Positions 17,102 to 23,842 of a DNA stretch of 36,144 nt are shown here, in pieces. The DNA comes from an uncultured Prevotellaceae bacterium (GTDB lineage Bacteria; Bacteroidota; Bacteroidia; Bacteroidales; Bacteroidaceae), in contig CADCBZ010000015.1 in the NCBI GenBank assembly GCA_902799765.1, positions 1 through 36,144 of the forward strand, read 5' to 3'. Position 1 is the stretch's first letter, and every line of letters begins with the position of its first letter. The notes below the pieces were generated by a model, which saw nothing but the letters and a program-made list of their open reading frames with translations, ran no database searches and was not told the origin of the DNA. The translations under genes were made by a program, and so were the position numbers.

Positions 17102-18724
17102 ATGAGACGACTCTCTTTGTTTTTGCTTCAATTGTTTGTGTGTGCCTCGTTGGGTGCTCAGGAAGTCATCGATCTGACGGGTTCTTGGGACTTTTCCGTA
17201 GGCGACTCGGCTATCTATAACGACTTTGTGCAACTGCCTGGTACGATGCTCTCCAATGGCAAGGGTGAGCAGACCGAACGCCTTTGGTATCGGCGTAGCA
17301 TCTATGTGCCCGCAGGCTGGAATGAACGGCATGTATCGCTCTTCCTTGAGCGTCCGAGTGCGGAGACCTCCGTCAAGGTGAATGGCATGAATGTGGGGAG
17401 CAGTCAGAACCGTTTTACGGCTCACAAATATGATGTCACCAAATTCCTGATATTTGGTCAGCGCAATCTGATAGAGGTCTCTACACCTTCTACCAAAGGA
17501 AGCTGGCAAGGTATCTCTGGCCGTATGGAACTGCGTGCGCAGCCTCGTAACCTCTATATCGAGCGGGTGAAGCTGACGCCTTATCCTTTCCAGGGCCTCT
17601 TGCAGATCGATCTTCAGCTGACGGGTCGTATCAACTATCTGAACAGTGAGGTTGTGGAGGTGCTGATGCAACGTGCGGATGTTGACTCTGCCGCCATCGT
17701 AAACCGCTATTTCCCTCTGAATGGTCGTCAACTCAAGTTCATGATGCCTTTCAGTAATGAGGTGGCTATCTGGGATGAATTCTTCCCGCATCTCTATCGG
17801 ATCGGTATCTCAGTGGGTAATGACTACTACGAGACGACCTTTGGCATGCATGAGACGATGATGAGTCATCATCAACCCGTCCTCAACGGACACGACATCT
17901 TCCTGCGTGGCGTCGTGAAAGACGACAAGTTCCCCAAGACAGGATGTCCGCCGACGGATGTGGAGTCGTGGCTTGAAACCTTCCGAGCCTGCAAGGATCG
18001 AGGGCTTAACCTGATGCGCTTCATGGGCTATTGTCCGCCTGAGGCTGCCTTTGCCGCTGCTGACAAACTGGGCTTCTACCTGCAGCCCGATATCCCTGCA
18101 GCCCAAGGCGAAGAGATCAATCGTGTGATTGAGGCTTATTACCATCATCCTTCGTTCCTCATGATGGGAAGTGAATATTACCCTGACTCCATCCGTCCTG
18201 CCATCCAGCCGATACCGTCTTCAGGGAAGGATAATGACAACTTGCGCCTGAGCTATTATAAGCATGAGGTAGAGGCCAGTCTGCTTTCTGATGACAATGC
18301 AGGATTCGAACTGCAGGACTTTGCTGAGGTCTGCCGTCTCCCTGTTAAACAGTGGCACCTGTTCTGCTCGTCAGTCGTACCGTTGGTCCGTTTCCCAAAG
18401 GCTGATTTCACTGCTGCTGACACCCTCCGTGTGCCTGTAGAGGTCTATAATGCAATGAATGGTGATATCAGTCCCATCCGAGCCGCCTATTACATTACCA
18501 ACGAACAACAACAGGTGTTGGCTGGTGGTGAGATATCAAAGAAGGGCATCCCTCTGGGGAAACATGTGGAACTGGGCTCCATCATGGTACCGTTCAACAC
18601 CATCCCAGGTCCTCAGAAACTCGCCCTTACCGTCACTCTAGGCAACAAGATCGCTAACCGCTGGGAGTTCACATCCCCTAAAAACGTCCCGCAACAGTCT
18701 GAGCTTGTCAGCGAGCCGAATTAG
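17102..18724 (+). CDS. Shortened GH2-like (beta-galactosidase-like) protein, catalytic core degenerate
   Basis: A signal peptide (to about residue 19) precedes a GH2 sugar-binding domain (LTGSWDFSVGD, QLPGTMLSNG, LWYRRSIYVP, VSLFLERPSAETSVKVNG, SWQGISGRMEL). A beta-sandwich and the start of the TIM barrel follow (HDIFLRGVVKDDKFP, GLNLMRFMGYCPPEAAF, LGFYLQPDIPA). At the acid/base position, where relatives have an NEP-type motif, this protein has HPSFLMMGSEYYP, and soon after it jumps to a C-terminal sandwich. The section carrying the nucleophile Glu is missing. At 540 residues it is far shorter than the 850-1000 usual for this family. It is intact as an ORF, so it may be a non-catalytic binding protein or a decaying gene. 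Its stop overlaps that of the convergent HU-like gene. Confidence 0.75.
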   Translation: MRRLSLFLLQLFVCASLGAQEVIDLTGSWDFSVGDSAIYNDFVQLPGTMLSNGKGEQTERLWYRRSIYVPAGWNERHVSLFLERPSAETSVKVNGMNVGSSQNRFTAHKYDVTKFLIFGQRNLIEVSTPSTKGSWQGISGRMELRAQPRNLYIERVKLTPYPFQGLLQIDLQLTGRINYLNSEVVEVLMQRADVDSAAIVNRYFPLNGRQLKFMMPFSNEVAIWDEFFPHLYRIGISVGNDYYETTFGMHETMMSHHQPVLNGHDIFLRGVVKDDKFPKTGCPPTDVESWLETFRACKDRGLNLMRFMGYCPPEAAFAAADKLGFYLQPDIPAAQGEEINRVIEAYYHHPSFLMMGSEYYPDSIRPAIQPIPSSGKDNDNLRLSYYKHEVEASLLSDDNAGFELQDFAEVCRLPVKQWHLFCSSVVPLVRFPKADFTAADTLRVPVEVYNAMNGDISPIRAAYYITNEQQQVLAGGEISKKGIPLGKHVELGSIMVPFNTIPGPQKLALTVTLGNKIANRWEFTSPKNVPQQSELVSEPN

Positions 18725-19374
18725 CCTTTCGCCGCTATCCAGACCTTATGTGAATGACTTCCGCGAGTGGTGATGCCGGAATCGGTATCAGCCACCAGTC
18801 GCTTAAGGTCGTTCGAGGCTGCTGATCTGGACTGATCAGTAGCCAAAGCATAGTCGGTGAGTGTCATATAGCCATACTTCCCGATGATGGCTTTGGCCTT
18901 TTCCAGACGCTCTTCCTGACTGTATTTGCATATCTTCGGAGCAACGATTTCCGTGCTGACGCGATCGAAGGTCGCCTGCTTGTTCATTTCCTTCAGCAGT
19001 TTAGGGTCAGGCTTGAAATTGATCCCGTTGATACACACATGCCTGTATTTTGCCTTGGGTGCCTCGTCTTTCTGCAGCCCCTGTGAGATGGCTTTTTCCG
19101 AAGGCGTGGATGTGTCGAATCCCAATGACAGGGAGAACACGCCCAGTCCGTCGATCTTGATGCTATGTCCCAATGGCATCCAACTCTGCATCGTTGACAC
19201 CAGCGCATCCAACACGGCCCGTATCAGTCCGTCGCTGATGCTTCCTGCGTAGGTACGCATGTTTTTGATAACGGTGTCGTAGTCGTGCAGCGAGTAAGTC
19301 TGCATCTTCGGGAAGACCACCTTCTTGCCCTCACTCATCTCCTCAGGAAGTTCCTGTAATACGAAATTTGCCAT
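18721..19374 (-). CDS. HU-like DNA-binding protein with C-terminal winged-helix-like domain
   Basis: This 217-residue protein has a Bacteroidetes HU/IHF-like fold in residues 1-125. Helices (DYDTVIKNMRTYAGSISDGLIRAVLDALVST) lead into the beta segment SIKIDGLGVFSLSLG, where IDGLGVF matches the HU core, and then HVCINGINFKPDPKLLKEM. Residues about 150-215 look like an added winged helix (LEKAKAIIGKYGYMTLTDYALATDQ, SRSAASNDLKRLV, then a GITTRGSHSHKVWI wing). HU-like proteins bend DNA; the extra domain suggests sequence-specific binding. The start is chosen at MANFVLQEL because it fits the family start. The leader (19375-19510) carries a 21-bp repeat array. The stop overlaps the convergent GH2-like gene by a few bases. 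Confidence 0.75.
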   Translation of the reverse strand: MANFVLQELPEEMSEGKKVVFPKMQTYSLHDYDTVIKNMRTYAGSISDGLIRAVLDALVSTMQSWMPLGHSIKIDGLGVFSLSLGFDTSTPSEKAISQGLQKDEAPKAKYRHVCINGINFKPDPKLLKEMNKQATFDRVSTEIVAPKICKYSQEERLEKAKAIIGKYGYMTLTDYALATDQSRSAASNDLKRLVADTDSGITTRGSHSHKVWIAAKG

Positions 19375-19430
19375 AGCTTCATTCTGTTTTTTATGTTTAT
19401 TCTACAGATCTTTTGTCCATGCGCCGTAAA

Positions 19431-19514
19431 CTTATGTTCACCGCCCTTGAATATATATTCACCGACCTTGAACCTATGTTCACCGCCCGTAAACATAACT
19501 TTTCACGTTGCAAA
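19431..19514. repeat. 21-bp tandem repeat with dyad symmetry upstream of the HU-like gene
   Basis: Units start at 19431, 19452, 19473 and 19494; the first three are close copies (TATGTTCACCGCCCTTGAA-like) and the fourth is diverged. Across each unit junction lies a short inverted repeat of the form GTAAAC-TTAT-GTTCAC, TTGAATATATATTCAC or TTGAACCTATGTTCAC. A 21-bp step is two helical turns, so dimers would sit on the same DNA face. The array lies between the candidate -7 box and the start codon of the minus-strand gene. Confidence 0.75.
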
Positions 19515-19518
19515 GATA
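19511..19518 (-). promoter_or_regulatory. Candidate -7 promoter box for the HU-like gene
   Basis: Minus-strand TATCTTTG matches TAnnTTTG. The -33 region has only a near match (CTTG at 19539-19542). If used, the transcript would have a leader of about 130 nt containing the 21-bp repeats. Confidence 0.5.
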
Positions 19519-19653
19519 CATCTTTCTTTCGAATTACACAAGATAATAACATTCTTTATAGTATGAGCAACAAAGAATCTTTAAGGGATGACAATTTCGG
19601 CGGCGATGGCAATCGGAAAGAAAAATCAGTGATGTGGAACAAAAAGAGACTGA

Positions 19654-19695
19654 ATCGAGTAGGAGAAAAACATATTCGTTTTCCCCTTACTCGAT
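19654..19695 (-). terminator. Hairpin terminator downstream of the wHTH/membrane-protein pair
   Basis: ATCGAGTA (19654-19661) pairs with TACTCGAT (19688-19695), extended by partial pairing of GGAGAAAA with TTTTCCCC. On the minus strand the stem is followed within 12 nt by a run of five T. It lies about 60 nt past the stop of the minus-strand wHTH gene. It could also act on plus-strand transcription. Confidence 0.6.
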
Positions 19696-19753
19696 CTTAT
19701 TTTGCACCTAAATGTTGAGATAATAGTTACGGAAAGGCTACACTTATCAGGTT

Positions 19754-20047
19754 TCAAGGTTTGCCGACTTTCAGATATGACTCCAACGCCTCGACGTATG
19801 CCTTGAACGCCTGCCGTCCCTTGTCGGTAATGCGGCAGATGGTACAAGGTCGCTTGCCCTTGAATGTCTTTTCCACTTCGATGTAGCCCGCCGCCGATAG
19901 CTTATCGACTTGCACGCTCAGATTGCCCGCCGTGGCTCCCGTCTGCTCCTTGATGTATGGGAACTCGGCTTCGTCGGTACTGATGAGCAGCGACATCACG
20001 GCCAGTCGTAGTTCGGCGTGTAGCAGTGGGTCTAATGGCTGGAACAT
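19754..20047 (-). CDS. Small winged-helix transcriptional regulator (MarR/HTH_34-like)
   Basis: A 97-residue regulator that is essentially one winged-helix domain: DPLLHAELRLAVMSLLI, helix FPYIKEQTGATAGNLSVQVDKLSAAGYIEV (helix-turn-helix with recognition helix NLSVQVDKL), a wing with TFKGKRPCTICRIT, and a C-terminal helix GRQAFKAYVEALESYL. This matches the short HTH_34-type regulators of Bacteroidetes. It follows the membrane-protein gene by 13 nt on the same strand. Such pairs are common, and the regulator most likely controls its own operon. No ligand can be named. Confidence 0.87.
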   Translation of the reverse strand: MFQPLDPLLHAELRLAVMSLLISTDEAEFPYIKEQTGATAGNLSVQVDKLSAAGYIEVEKTFKGKRPCTICRITDKGRQAFKAYVEALESYLKVGKP

Positions 20048-20060
20048 AGTTACACCCTCC

Positions 20061-20687
20061 TTACTTTTGGTTCTGTAATTGGATCAATACTCCTGGAACG
20101 ACAAGTCCAATGACTGCTACAACTGCCATCACATAGAGTTGCTCGTGACCCTGGAAATTCAGGGCACCGAAGAAGCCGCCCAAGCCCGCGATGAAGCCGC
20201 AAATCTGAATGATGCGGTTGCGGATGATAAATCCTGTGATGGTCGTTCCCATTCCGAAACACAGGGAGATGACACTCGTAATGCAACCAAAAGCATGCAC
20301 TTTAGGCATAATCAGTTCCATGGGCAGGATTCCGATGCCAATGAAGCAAAATATGAATCCAAGACCTCCGCAGAACATACCGAACGTGCTCCAAACATAG
20401 CTAATTGTCGTACCTACGAATGTTGTGGGAACGGTTCCTTTCTTCTTGTCAATCATCCAATTGCCTGCATAGCCTGCTAGCCACATGATGGCCCATAAAG
20501 CATTCCAGGCTGGTCCGCCGTGATTGGCCCATAAGTAGGCAATGATAAATGAGAATACAAATACGCAGACACCCCACCATATCATAGGCACAGCCGAATT
20601 GCGGGTTATCGTGCGTTGGCTGCGCTCAATCGATTCACGTATGATTTCCAGACTGCGCTCGGCAGTCAATTTGCTGTTTTCTTCCAT
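20061..20687 (-). CDS. Integral membrane protein paired with the wHTH regulator
   Basis: This 208-residue protein has a soluble helical N-terminus (1-30, ERSLEIIRESIERSQ) followed by about six hydrophobic segments: roughly 34-53, 60-75, 90-112, 118-130, 132-155 and 160-205. There are no recognisable catalytic motifs. The start is chosen because MEENSKL lies about 100 nt behind a well-formed promoter. It is first in a two-gene operon with the wHTH regulator. Function is unknown. Confidence 0.78.
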   Translation of the reverse strand: MEENSKLTAERSLEIIRESIERSQRTITRNSAVPMIWWGVCVFVFSFIIAYLWANHGGPAWNALWAIMWLAGYAGNWMIDKKKGTVPTTFVGTTISYVWSTFGMFCGGLGFIFCFIGIGILPMELIMPKVHAFGCITSVISLCFGMGTTITGFIIRNRIIQICGFIAGLGGFFGALNFQGHEQLYVMAVVAVIGLVVPGVLIQLQNQK

Positions 20688-20795
20688 TGTTGTTTACGTT
20701 TTGATGATAAAAGAAATGTTGTTAAACTCTCTTTGTGCCCAGTCCTACCTCCTGCAGAAAGGTCGGACAAAACACGTTTCATCCGGATTTTGATG

Positions 20796-20827
20796 CAAAG
20801 ATAAATAACTTTATAATATAAACCAAA
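20796..20827 (-). promoter_or_regulatory. Promoter for the membrane protein / wHTH operon
   Basis: On the minus strand a TTTG -33 box (20824-20827) and TATCTTTG -7 box (20796-20803) are spaced by 20 nt, a full match to the Bacteroidetes consensus. The leader would be about 100 nt. Confidence 0.75.
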
Positions 20828-21153
20828 TTATTTTGTGAATTTCTTCCTCTAGGAAGTGTTTTTTAACATTTCAACACAAGGAAATACATTTTTTCTTCGT
20901 CTTTCACGCAAATCTTTGTGATTCTTTTATAAATGTGCAACCATACAAGTTTACCCCTCCGCTCAACCAACGGTCGCTTGCAAGGCAAGAACCCCCAACC
21001 CCCCAACCCCACAAGTTAATACTCCCTCAACCCCCACAACCTCAAAAACTTGAGATTGCTGTAACGCTAAGGTAACATGGGGCCAGACCAGATGATAGGT
21101 AAAGTCCCCATGCTCCTCTATTTTTCATTTTATAAAAAATTAATCTCCAAATC
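20828..21153. other. Noncoding stretch with a C-rich tract and an inverted repeat
   Basis: No convincing gene is seen. From 20992 to 21035 the plus strand has five C-runs of 3-6 bases separated by short spacers, so the minus strand is a candidate G-quadruplex. At 21041-21054 a small hairpin CTCAA-AAAC-TTGAG occurs. At 21076-21112 the arms CATGGGG and CCCCATG enclose 23 nt. A noncoding RNA is possible but not shown. Confidence 0.5.
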
Positions 21154-21185
21154 TTTGCTTGTTTTGTGAATATTTGCTATCTTTG
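21154..21185 (+). promoter_or_regulatory. Promoter for the small-ORF operon
   Basis: TTTG (21154-21157) and TATCTTTG (21178-21185) are separated by 20 nt. Transcription would start near 21191, about 28 nt before the first small ORF. Confidence 0.75.
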
Positions 21186-21218
21186 CAAGCGATAAATGGT
21201 TTTAACTCTTTAAATTTT

Positions 21219-21308
21219 ATGCTTATGAAGCACAAAACTCTAAAAAATAGTGAGAATTACGGCAAAAATGTTGCAAGTGTGGAACTTTTTAACTATTTTT
21301 GCCGATGA
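21219..21308 (+). CDS. Small ORF 1 (29 aa), conserved-looking leader of the DUF6722 operon
   Basis: A 29-codon ORF directly behind a good promoter: MLMKHKTLKNSENYGKNVAS and then a VELFNYFCR ending. ATG codons are at 21219 and 21225. Its TGA overlaps the next gene's ATG as ATGA, a typical sign of translational coupling. The peptide is basic and has no transmembrane segment. The operon position and stop/start overlap support a real gene more than its length does. Its function, whether peptide or regulatory leader, is unknown. Confidence 0.6.
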   Translation: MLMKHKTLKNSENYGKNVASVELFNYFCR

Positions 21309-21577
21309 GTACGAGACGTGAACGAGCGAAAGCCCAGACTTGCCTGTCTAATAGGCATGTTGAAGCTATGGTAAACGTGACGAAGAAAGTCAATCAGAGA
21401 CAGGAGAAACTTGCGAATTTCCTGATAGATGTTGCAAAATATGTTCTCACGGGTGTTATAATAGCGTCCTTATTCGAGGAAATGACAGACAAACTTAGTC
21501 TATATCTTTTAGGTATGTTGATCGTCTTCGCAGCTTTGTTGGTAGGATTAAGAATTTCAAGTAAGACAAAAGATTAG
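21305..21577 (+). CDS. DUF6722 family small membrane protein
   Basis: A 90-residue protein. Residues 1-40 are strongly basic (MSTRRERAKAQ, VTKKVNQRQEKL). Two hydrophobic segments follow, about 47-60 (VLTGVIIASLF) and 66-84 (LSLYLLGMLIVFAALLVGLRI). The order ANFLIDVAKYVLTGVI is the part I recognise as DUF6722 of Bacteroidales. An alternative TTG start at 21299 adds two residues; the ATG overlapping the upstream stop is preferred. Function is unknown. It sits between two other small ORFs on one transcript. Confidence 0.78.
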   Translation: MSTRRERAKAQTCLSNRHVEAMVNVTKKVNQRQEKLANFLIDVAKYVLTGVIIASLFEEMTDKLSLYLLGMLIVFAALLVGLRISSKTKD

Positions 21578-21582
21578 AATTT

Positions 21583-21693
21583 ATGGGAGTATACTTAGCT
21601 TTTATATTTGTAGGTGTTCCGTGTATATTGTTTCTGATCTTCAGCTATACCCCAATTGGCAGGAAATGGCTGGAACAACATAACATTCTGTAA
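21583..21693 (+). CDS. Small ORF 3 (36 aa), single-pass membrane peptide
   Basis: A 36-residue peptide beginning 6 nt after the DUF6722 stop. One hydrophobic helix covers about 2-22 (GVYLAFIFVGVPCILFLIF), followed by a basic tail (PIGRKWLEQHNIL). It looks like a small inner-membrane protein, probably cofunctional with DUF6722. A hairpin follows at 21738-21774. Confidence 0.65.
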   Translation: MGVYLAFIFVGVPCILFLIFSYTPIGRKWLEQHNIL

Positions 21694-21737
21694 GGAAGGA
21701 TAAGTCTTCTGCAATATCGTGACTTATAAGCAAGAAT

Positions 21738-21774
21738 AATCCGCAAGCGACTGATATTCAGTTTCTTGCGGATT
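21738..21774. terminator. Strong hairpin between the small-ORF operon and tRNA-Lys
   Basis: AATCCGCAAG (21738-21747) and CTTGCGGATT (21765-21774) form a perfect 10-bp stem, with an inner ACTGA/TCAGT stem in the loop (21750-21762). There is no long T-run on either side. It probably ends or protects transcripts from both converging units. Confidence 0.65.
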
Positions 21775-21778
21775 GTTC

Positions 21779-21854
21779 TGGTGATCCGTTTGGGGCTCGA
21801 ACCCAAGACCCCAACATTAAAAGTGTTGTGCTCTACCGACTGAGCTAACGGATC
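21779..21854 (-). tRNA. tRNA-Lys (anticodon TTT)
   Basis: The reverse complement folds as a tRNA. The acceptor stem GATCCGT pairs with ACGGATC, the D-arm contains TAGCTCAGTCGGTAGAGC, the anticodon loop is CTTTTAA (anticodon TTT), and the T-arm contains GGTTCGAGCCC. The length is 76 nt with CCA encoded at the 3' end (21781-21779). Confidence 0.95.
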
Positions 21855-21887
21855 GACCTTCATTGTGCAATCTTTCGAAAGCGGCTG

Positions 21888-21919
21888 CAAAGGTACGGCT
21901 TTTTTTTGAATCTGCCAAA
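21888..21919 (-). promoter_or_regulatory. Promoter for tRNA-Lys
   Basis: Minus-strand TTTG (21916-21919) and TACCTTTG (21888-21895) are spaced by 20 nt and lie 34 nt before the tRNA 5' end. The -33 box abuts the stop codon of the upstream transporter gene. Confidence 0.65.
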
Positions 21920-21920
21920 T

Positions 21921-23018
21921 TTATTTGGGGGATTTTTCAATTTCGGGCTCTTTTTCATCCTCTTTCGTCACATAGCGTTGGTAGTAGGCGATGAGCAACG
22001 TGGTAAGCGGCAGGGCGATAATCAGACCTAAGAAACCCAACAGGGCACCCCAGACGGAGAGACTCAGTAGCAGGATAGCAGGGTTGAGGCCCATCGCACT
22101 TCCCATTACCTTTGGCGTTACAATCATATCACAGATGAGCTGTACCACGATGAACACAATCAGGGCGCCTGCAAGGATAATCCAGAAACTTTGACCCGTA
22201 TCTGCAGACTTCAGCAGGGCTAACAGCACGGTGGGGATGAGGGCAAAGGTGTGCAGGTAAGGTACAAGATCCATAATACCGATCATGATGCCGAGACCGA
22301 TTGCCATCGGGAAGTCGATAATCGTAAATCCGATGCAGAAGAGGGTTCCCATAATGAGTGCCACAAGTCCTTGTCCGCGGATATAGTTGCTGAGTGCCAC
22401 TTTCGCATCACCCATCAGTTCATGCCAGAACGGACGATACTTCTTGGGGAAGATGCGGATCCAGTTGTCTGACAGATACTTGTAGTCGAGCAGGATGAAG
22501 AACATATATAATAAGGTGATGAATGAGGCGATGATACTCATGATGATGCTATAAGTTCTTCCGAGGAAGCTGAAGAGACCAGGCATTACGGTCTGGAGAC
22601 TGTTGGTGAAGTCCTTACTTTTGAAGAAACGCTCGATGTCATCGTGATTCTCCGAGATCCATTTCGCCACTGCCTCTGGGATTGACTTGATGTTCGCCGT
22701 TTTATGGATATAGTCGGTGGCAAGGCTACCCAGTTTCTGGAACTGCTCGATCATCGGCGGGATAATGAGGTAGATGACGCCTGAGAGTACAGCGACGACG
22801 ATGATAAGTGTCAGAATGATGCTCAGGGCTCGTGGGATATGCAGACGACGCTCCACAAACGATACCATCGGATGGAGCAGATAGGCAAAGACCCAAGCGA
22901 TGAAGAATGGAAGCAGGATTTCACTGAGATAATCAATCAGCAGAAACACTACAATGGCTAAGAACCAAAGACCAGCCTGCCTAAGCAGGCGTTCATAGTT
23001 AAGGGGCTTTTCTGTCAT
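21921..23018 (-). CDS. AI-2E family transporter (PerM-like) membrane protein
   Basis: This 365-residue inner-membrane protein belongs to the AI-2E/PerM exporter-like family. Several hydrophobic segments are visible: about 14-55 (two helices, IVVFLLIDYLSEILLPFFIAW-type), 62-85, then a soluble helical loop (about 90-145). A large membrane portion to about 345 ends with the family's GLNPAILLLSLSVWGALLG and IALPLTTLL pattern. I start it at MTEKPLNYE because a full promoter (23040-23070) lies just upstream; a start at 23069 would be upstream of that promoter. Substrate is unknown; few family members actually move AI-2. Confidence 0.87.
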   Translation of the reverse strand: MTEKPLNYERLLRQAGLWFLAIVVFLLIDYLSEILLPFFIAWVFAYLLHPMVSFVERRLHIPRALSIILTLIIVVAVLSGVIYLIIPPMIEQFQKLGSLATDYIHKTANIKSIPEAVAKWISENHDDIERFFKSKDFTNSLQTVMPGLFSFLGRTYSIIMSIIASFITLLYMFFILLDYKYLSDNWIRIFPKKYRPFWHELMGDAKVALSNYIRGQGLVALIMGTLFCIGFTIIDFPMAIGLGIMIGIMDLVPYLHTFALIPTVLLALLKSADTGQSFWIILAGALIVFIVVQLICDMIVTPKVMGSAMGLNPAILLLSLSVWGALLGFLGLIIALPLTTLLIAYYQRYVTKEDEKEPEIEKSPK

Positions 23019-23039
23019 ATTGTTTGTAAATTTGCCCGC

Positions 23040-23070
23040 AAAATTACCAATTCCTTTTAAAAATTGCAAA
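23040..23070 (-). promoter_or_regulatory. Promoter for the AI-2E family transporter gene
   Basis: Minus-strand TTTG (23067-23070) and TAATTTTG (23040-23047) are spaced by 19 nt. Transcription would start near 23033, giving a 15-nt leader and deciding the ATG at 23018. Confidence 0.72.
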
Positions 23071-23085
23071 GATTTTACTACTTTT

Positions 23086-23117
23086 TTTGTCTATTCTGAT
23101 ATTTTGCGCTAAATTTG
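23086..23117 (+). promoter_or_regulatory. Promoter for rsmI
   Basis: TTTG (23086-23089) and TAAATTTG (23110-23117) are separated by 20 nt. The expected transcription start (about 23122-23124) is only a few bases before the ATG at 23126, so the message may be nearly leaderless. Confidence 0.65.
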
Positions 23118-23125
23118 CTCCCGTT

Positions 23126-23839
23126 ATGGGCATATTATACATTGTTCCAACACCTGTCGGCAATATGGAGGATATGACCTTCAGGGCTGTCCGGATCCTG
23201 AAAGAGGTGGACCTCGTACTTGCTGAAGATACCCGCACGTCGGGCATCCTGTTGAAGCATTATGATATCAAGAACAACCTGATGTCTCACCATAAGTTCA
23301 ATGAACACGGCACGTCGGCTGGCGTTGTCAGTCGTCTGTTGGCAGGTGAGAATGTGGCGCTGATCAGTGATGCAGGTACGCCAGGCATCAGCGACCCGGG
23401 GTTCTTCCTGGTGCGTGAGGCCGTGAGGGCTGGGGTAGAGGTGCAGTGTCTGCCAGGGGCCACGGCTTTTGTACCGGCACTGGTATCAAGCGGACTACCA
23501 TGCGACCGTTTTGCCTTCGAGGGCTTCCTACCACAGAAGAAAGGTCGCCAGACGAAGCTGGAATCACTGAAGGAGGAGGAACGTACGATGATCTTCTATG
23601 AGTCGCCCTATCGACTGGTGAAGACGTTGCAGCAGTTTGCCGAGACTTATGGTGGTGAGCGTCAGGTGAGCGTATGTCGTGAGATATCGAAAGTGCACGA
23701 GGAGAGTGTACGTGGAACGCTCGATGAGGTGATTGCCCATTTCAAGGAGAAAGAGCCGAAAGGCGAGATCGTGATCATTCTCGCAGGATGTGACGAGAAA
23801 CCGAAGACGTCAAAGAAAGAATTGTATAAAAATAAATAA
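23126..23839 (+). CDS. rsmI: 16S rRNA (cytidine(1402)-2'-O)-methyltransferase RsmI
   Basis: A 237-residue SAM-dependent enzyme that 2'-O-methylates C1402 in the ribosomal decoding centre. The N-terminus ILYIVPTPVGNMEDMT is diagnostic. LAEDTRTSGILLKHY, then HKFNEHGTSAG and ISDAGTPGISDPGF follow, together with CLPGATAFVPAL and the FEGFLP and MIFYESPYRLVKTL segments. Length is slightly shorter than the E. coli protein (286 aa), lacking part of its C-terminal region, which is common in Bacteroidetes. The ATG at 23126 is chosen because the family begins here and the promoter ends at 23117. A lipoprotein gene follows after 3 nt. Confidence 0.95.
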   Translation: MGILYIVPTPVGNMEDMTFRAVRILKEVDLVLAEDTRTSGILLKHYDIKNNLMSHHKFNEHGTSAGVVSRLLAGENVALISDAGTPGISDPGFFLVREAVRAGVEVQCLPGATAFVPALVSSGLPCDRFAFEGFLPQKKGRQTKLESLKEEERTMIFYESPYRLVKTLQQFAETYGGERQVSVCREISKVHEESVRGTLDEVIAHFKEKEPKGEIVIILAGCDEKPKTSKKELYKNK

Positions 23840-23842
23840 GGT

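Noticed and set aside
19563-19718. A 51-codon plus-strand ORF starting MSNKESLRDD
   Set aside because: It contains the terminator hairpin at 19654-19695, has no promoter, and shows no recognisable family. It is probably chance.
23019-23069. An upstream ATG giving the AI-2E family protein 17 extra residues
   Set aside because: It overlaps the promoter boxes at 23040-23070; the start at 23018 fits the expected leader.
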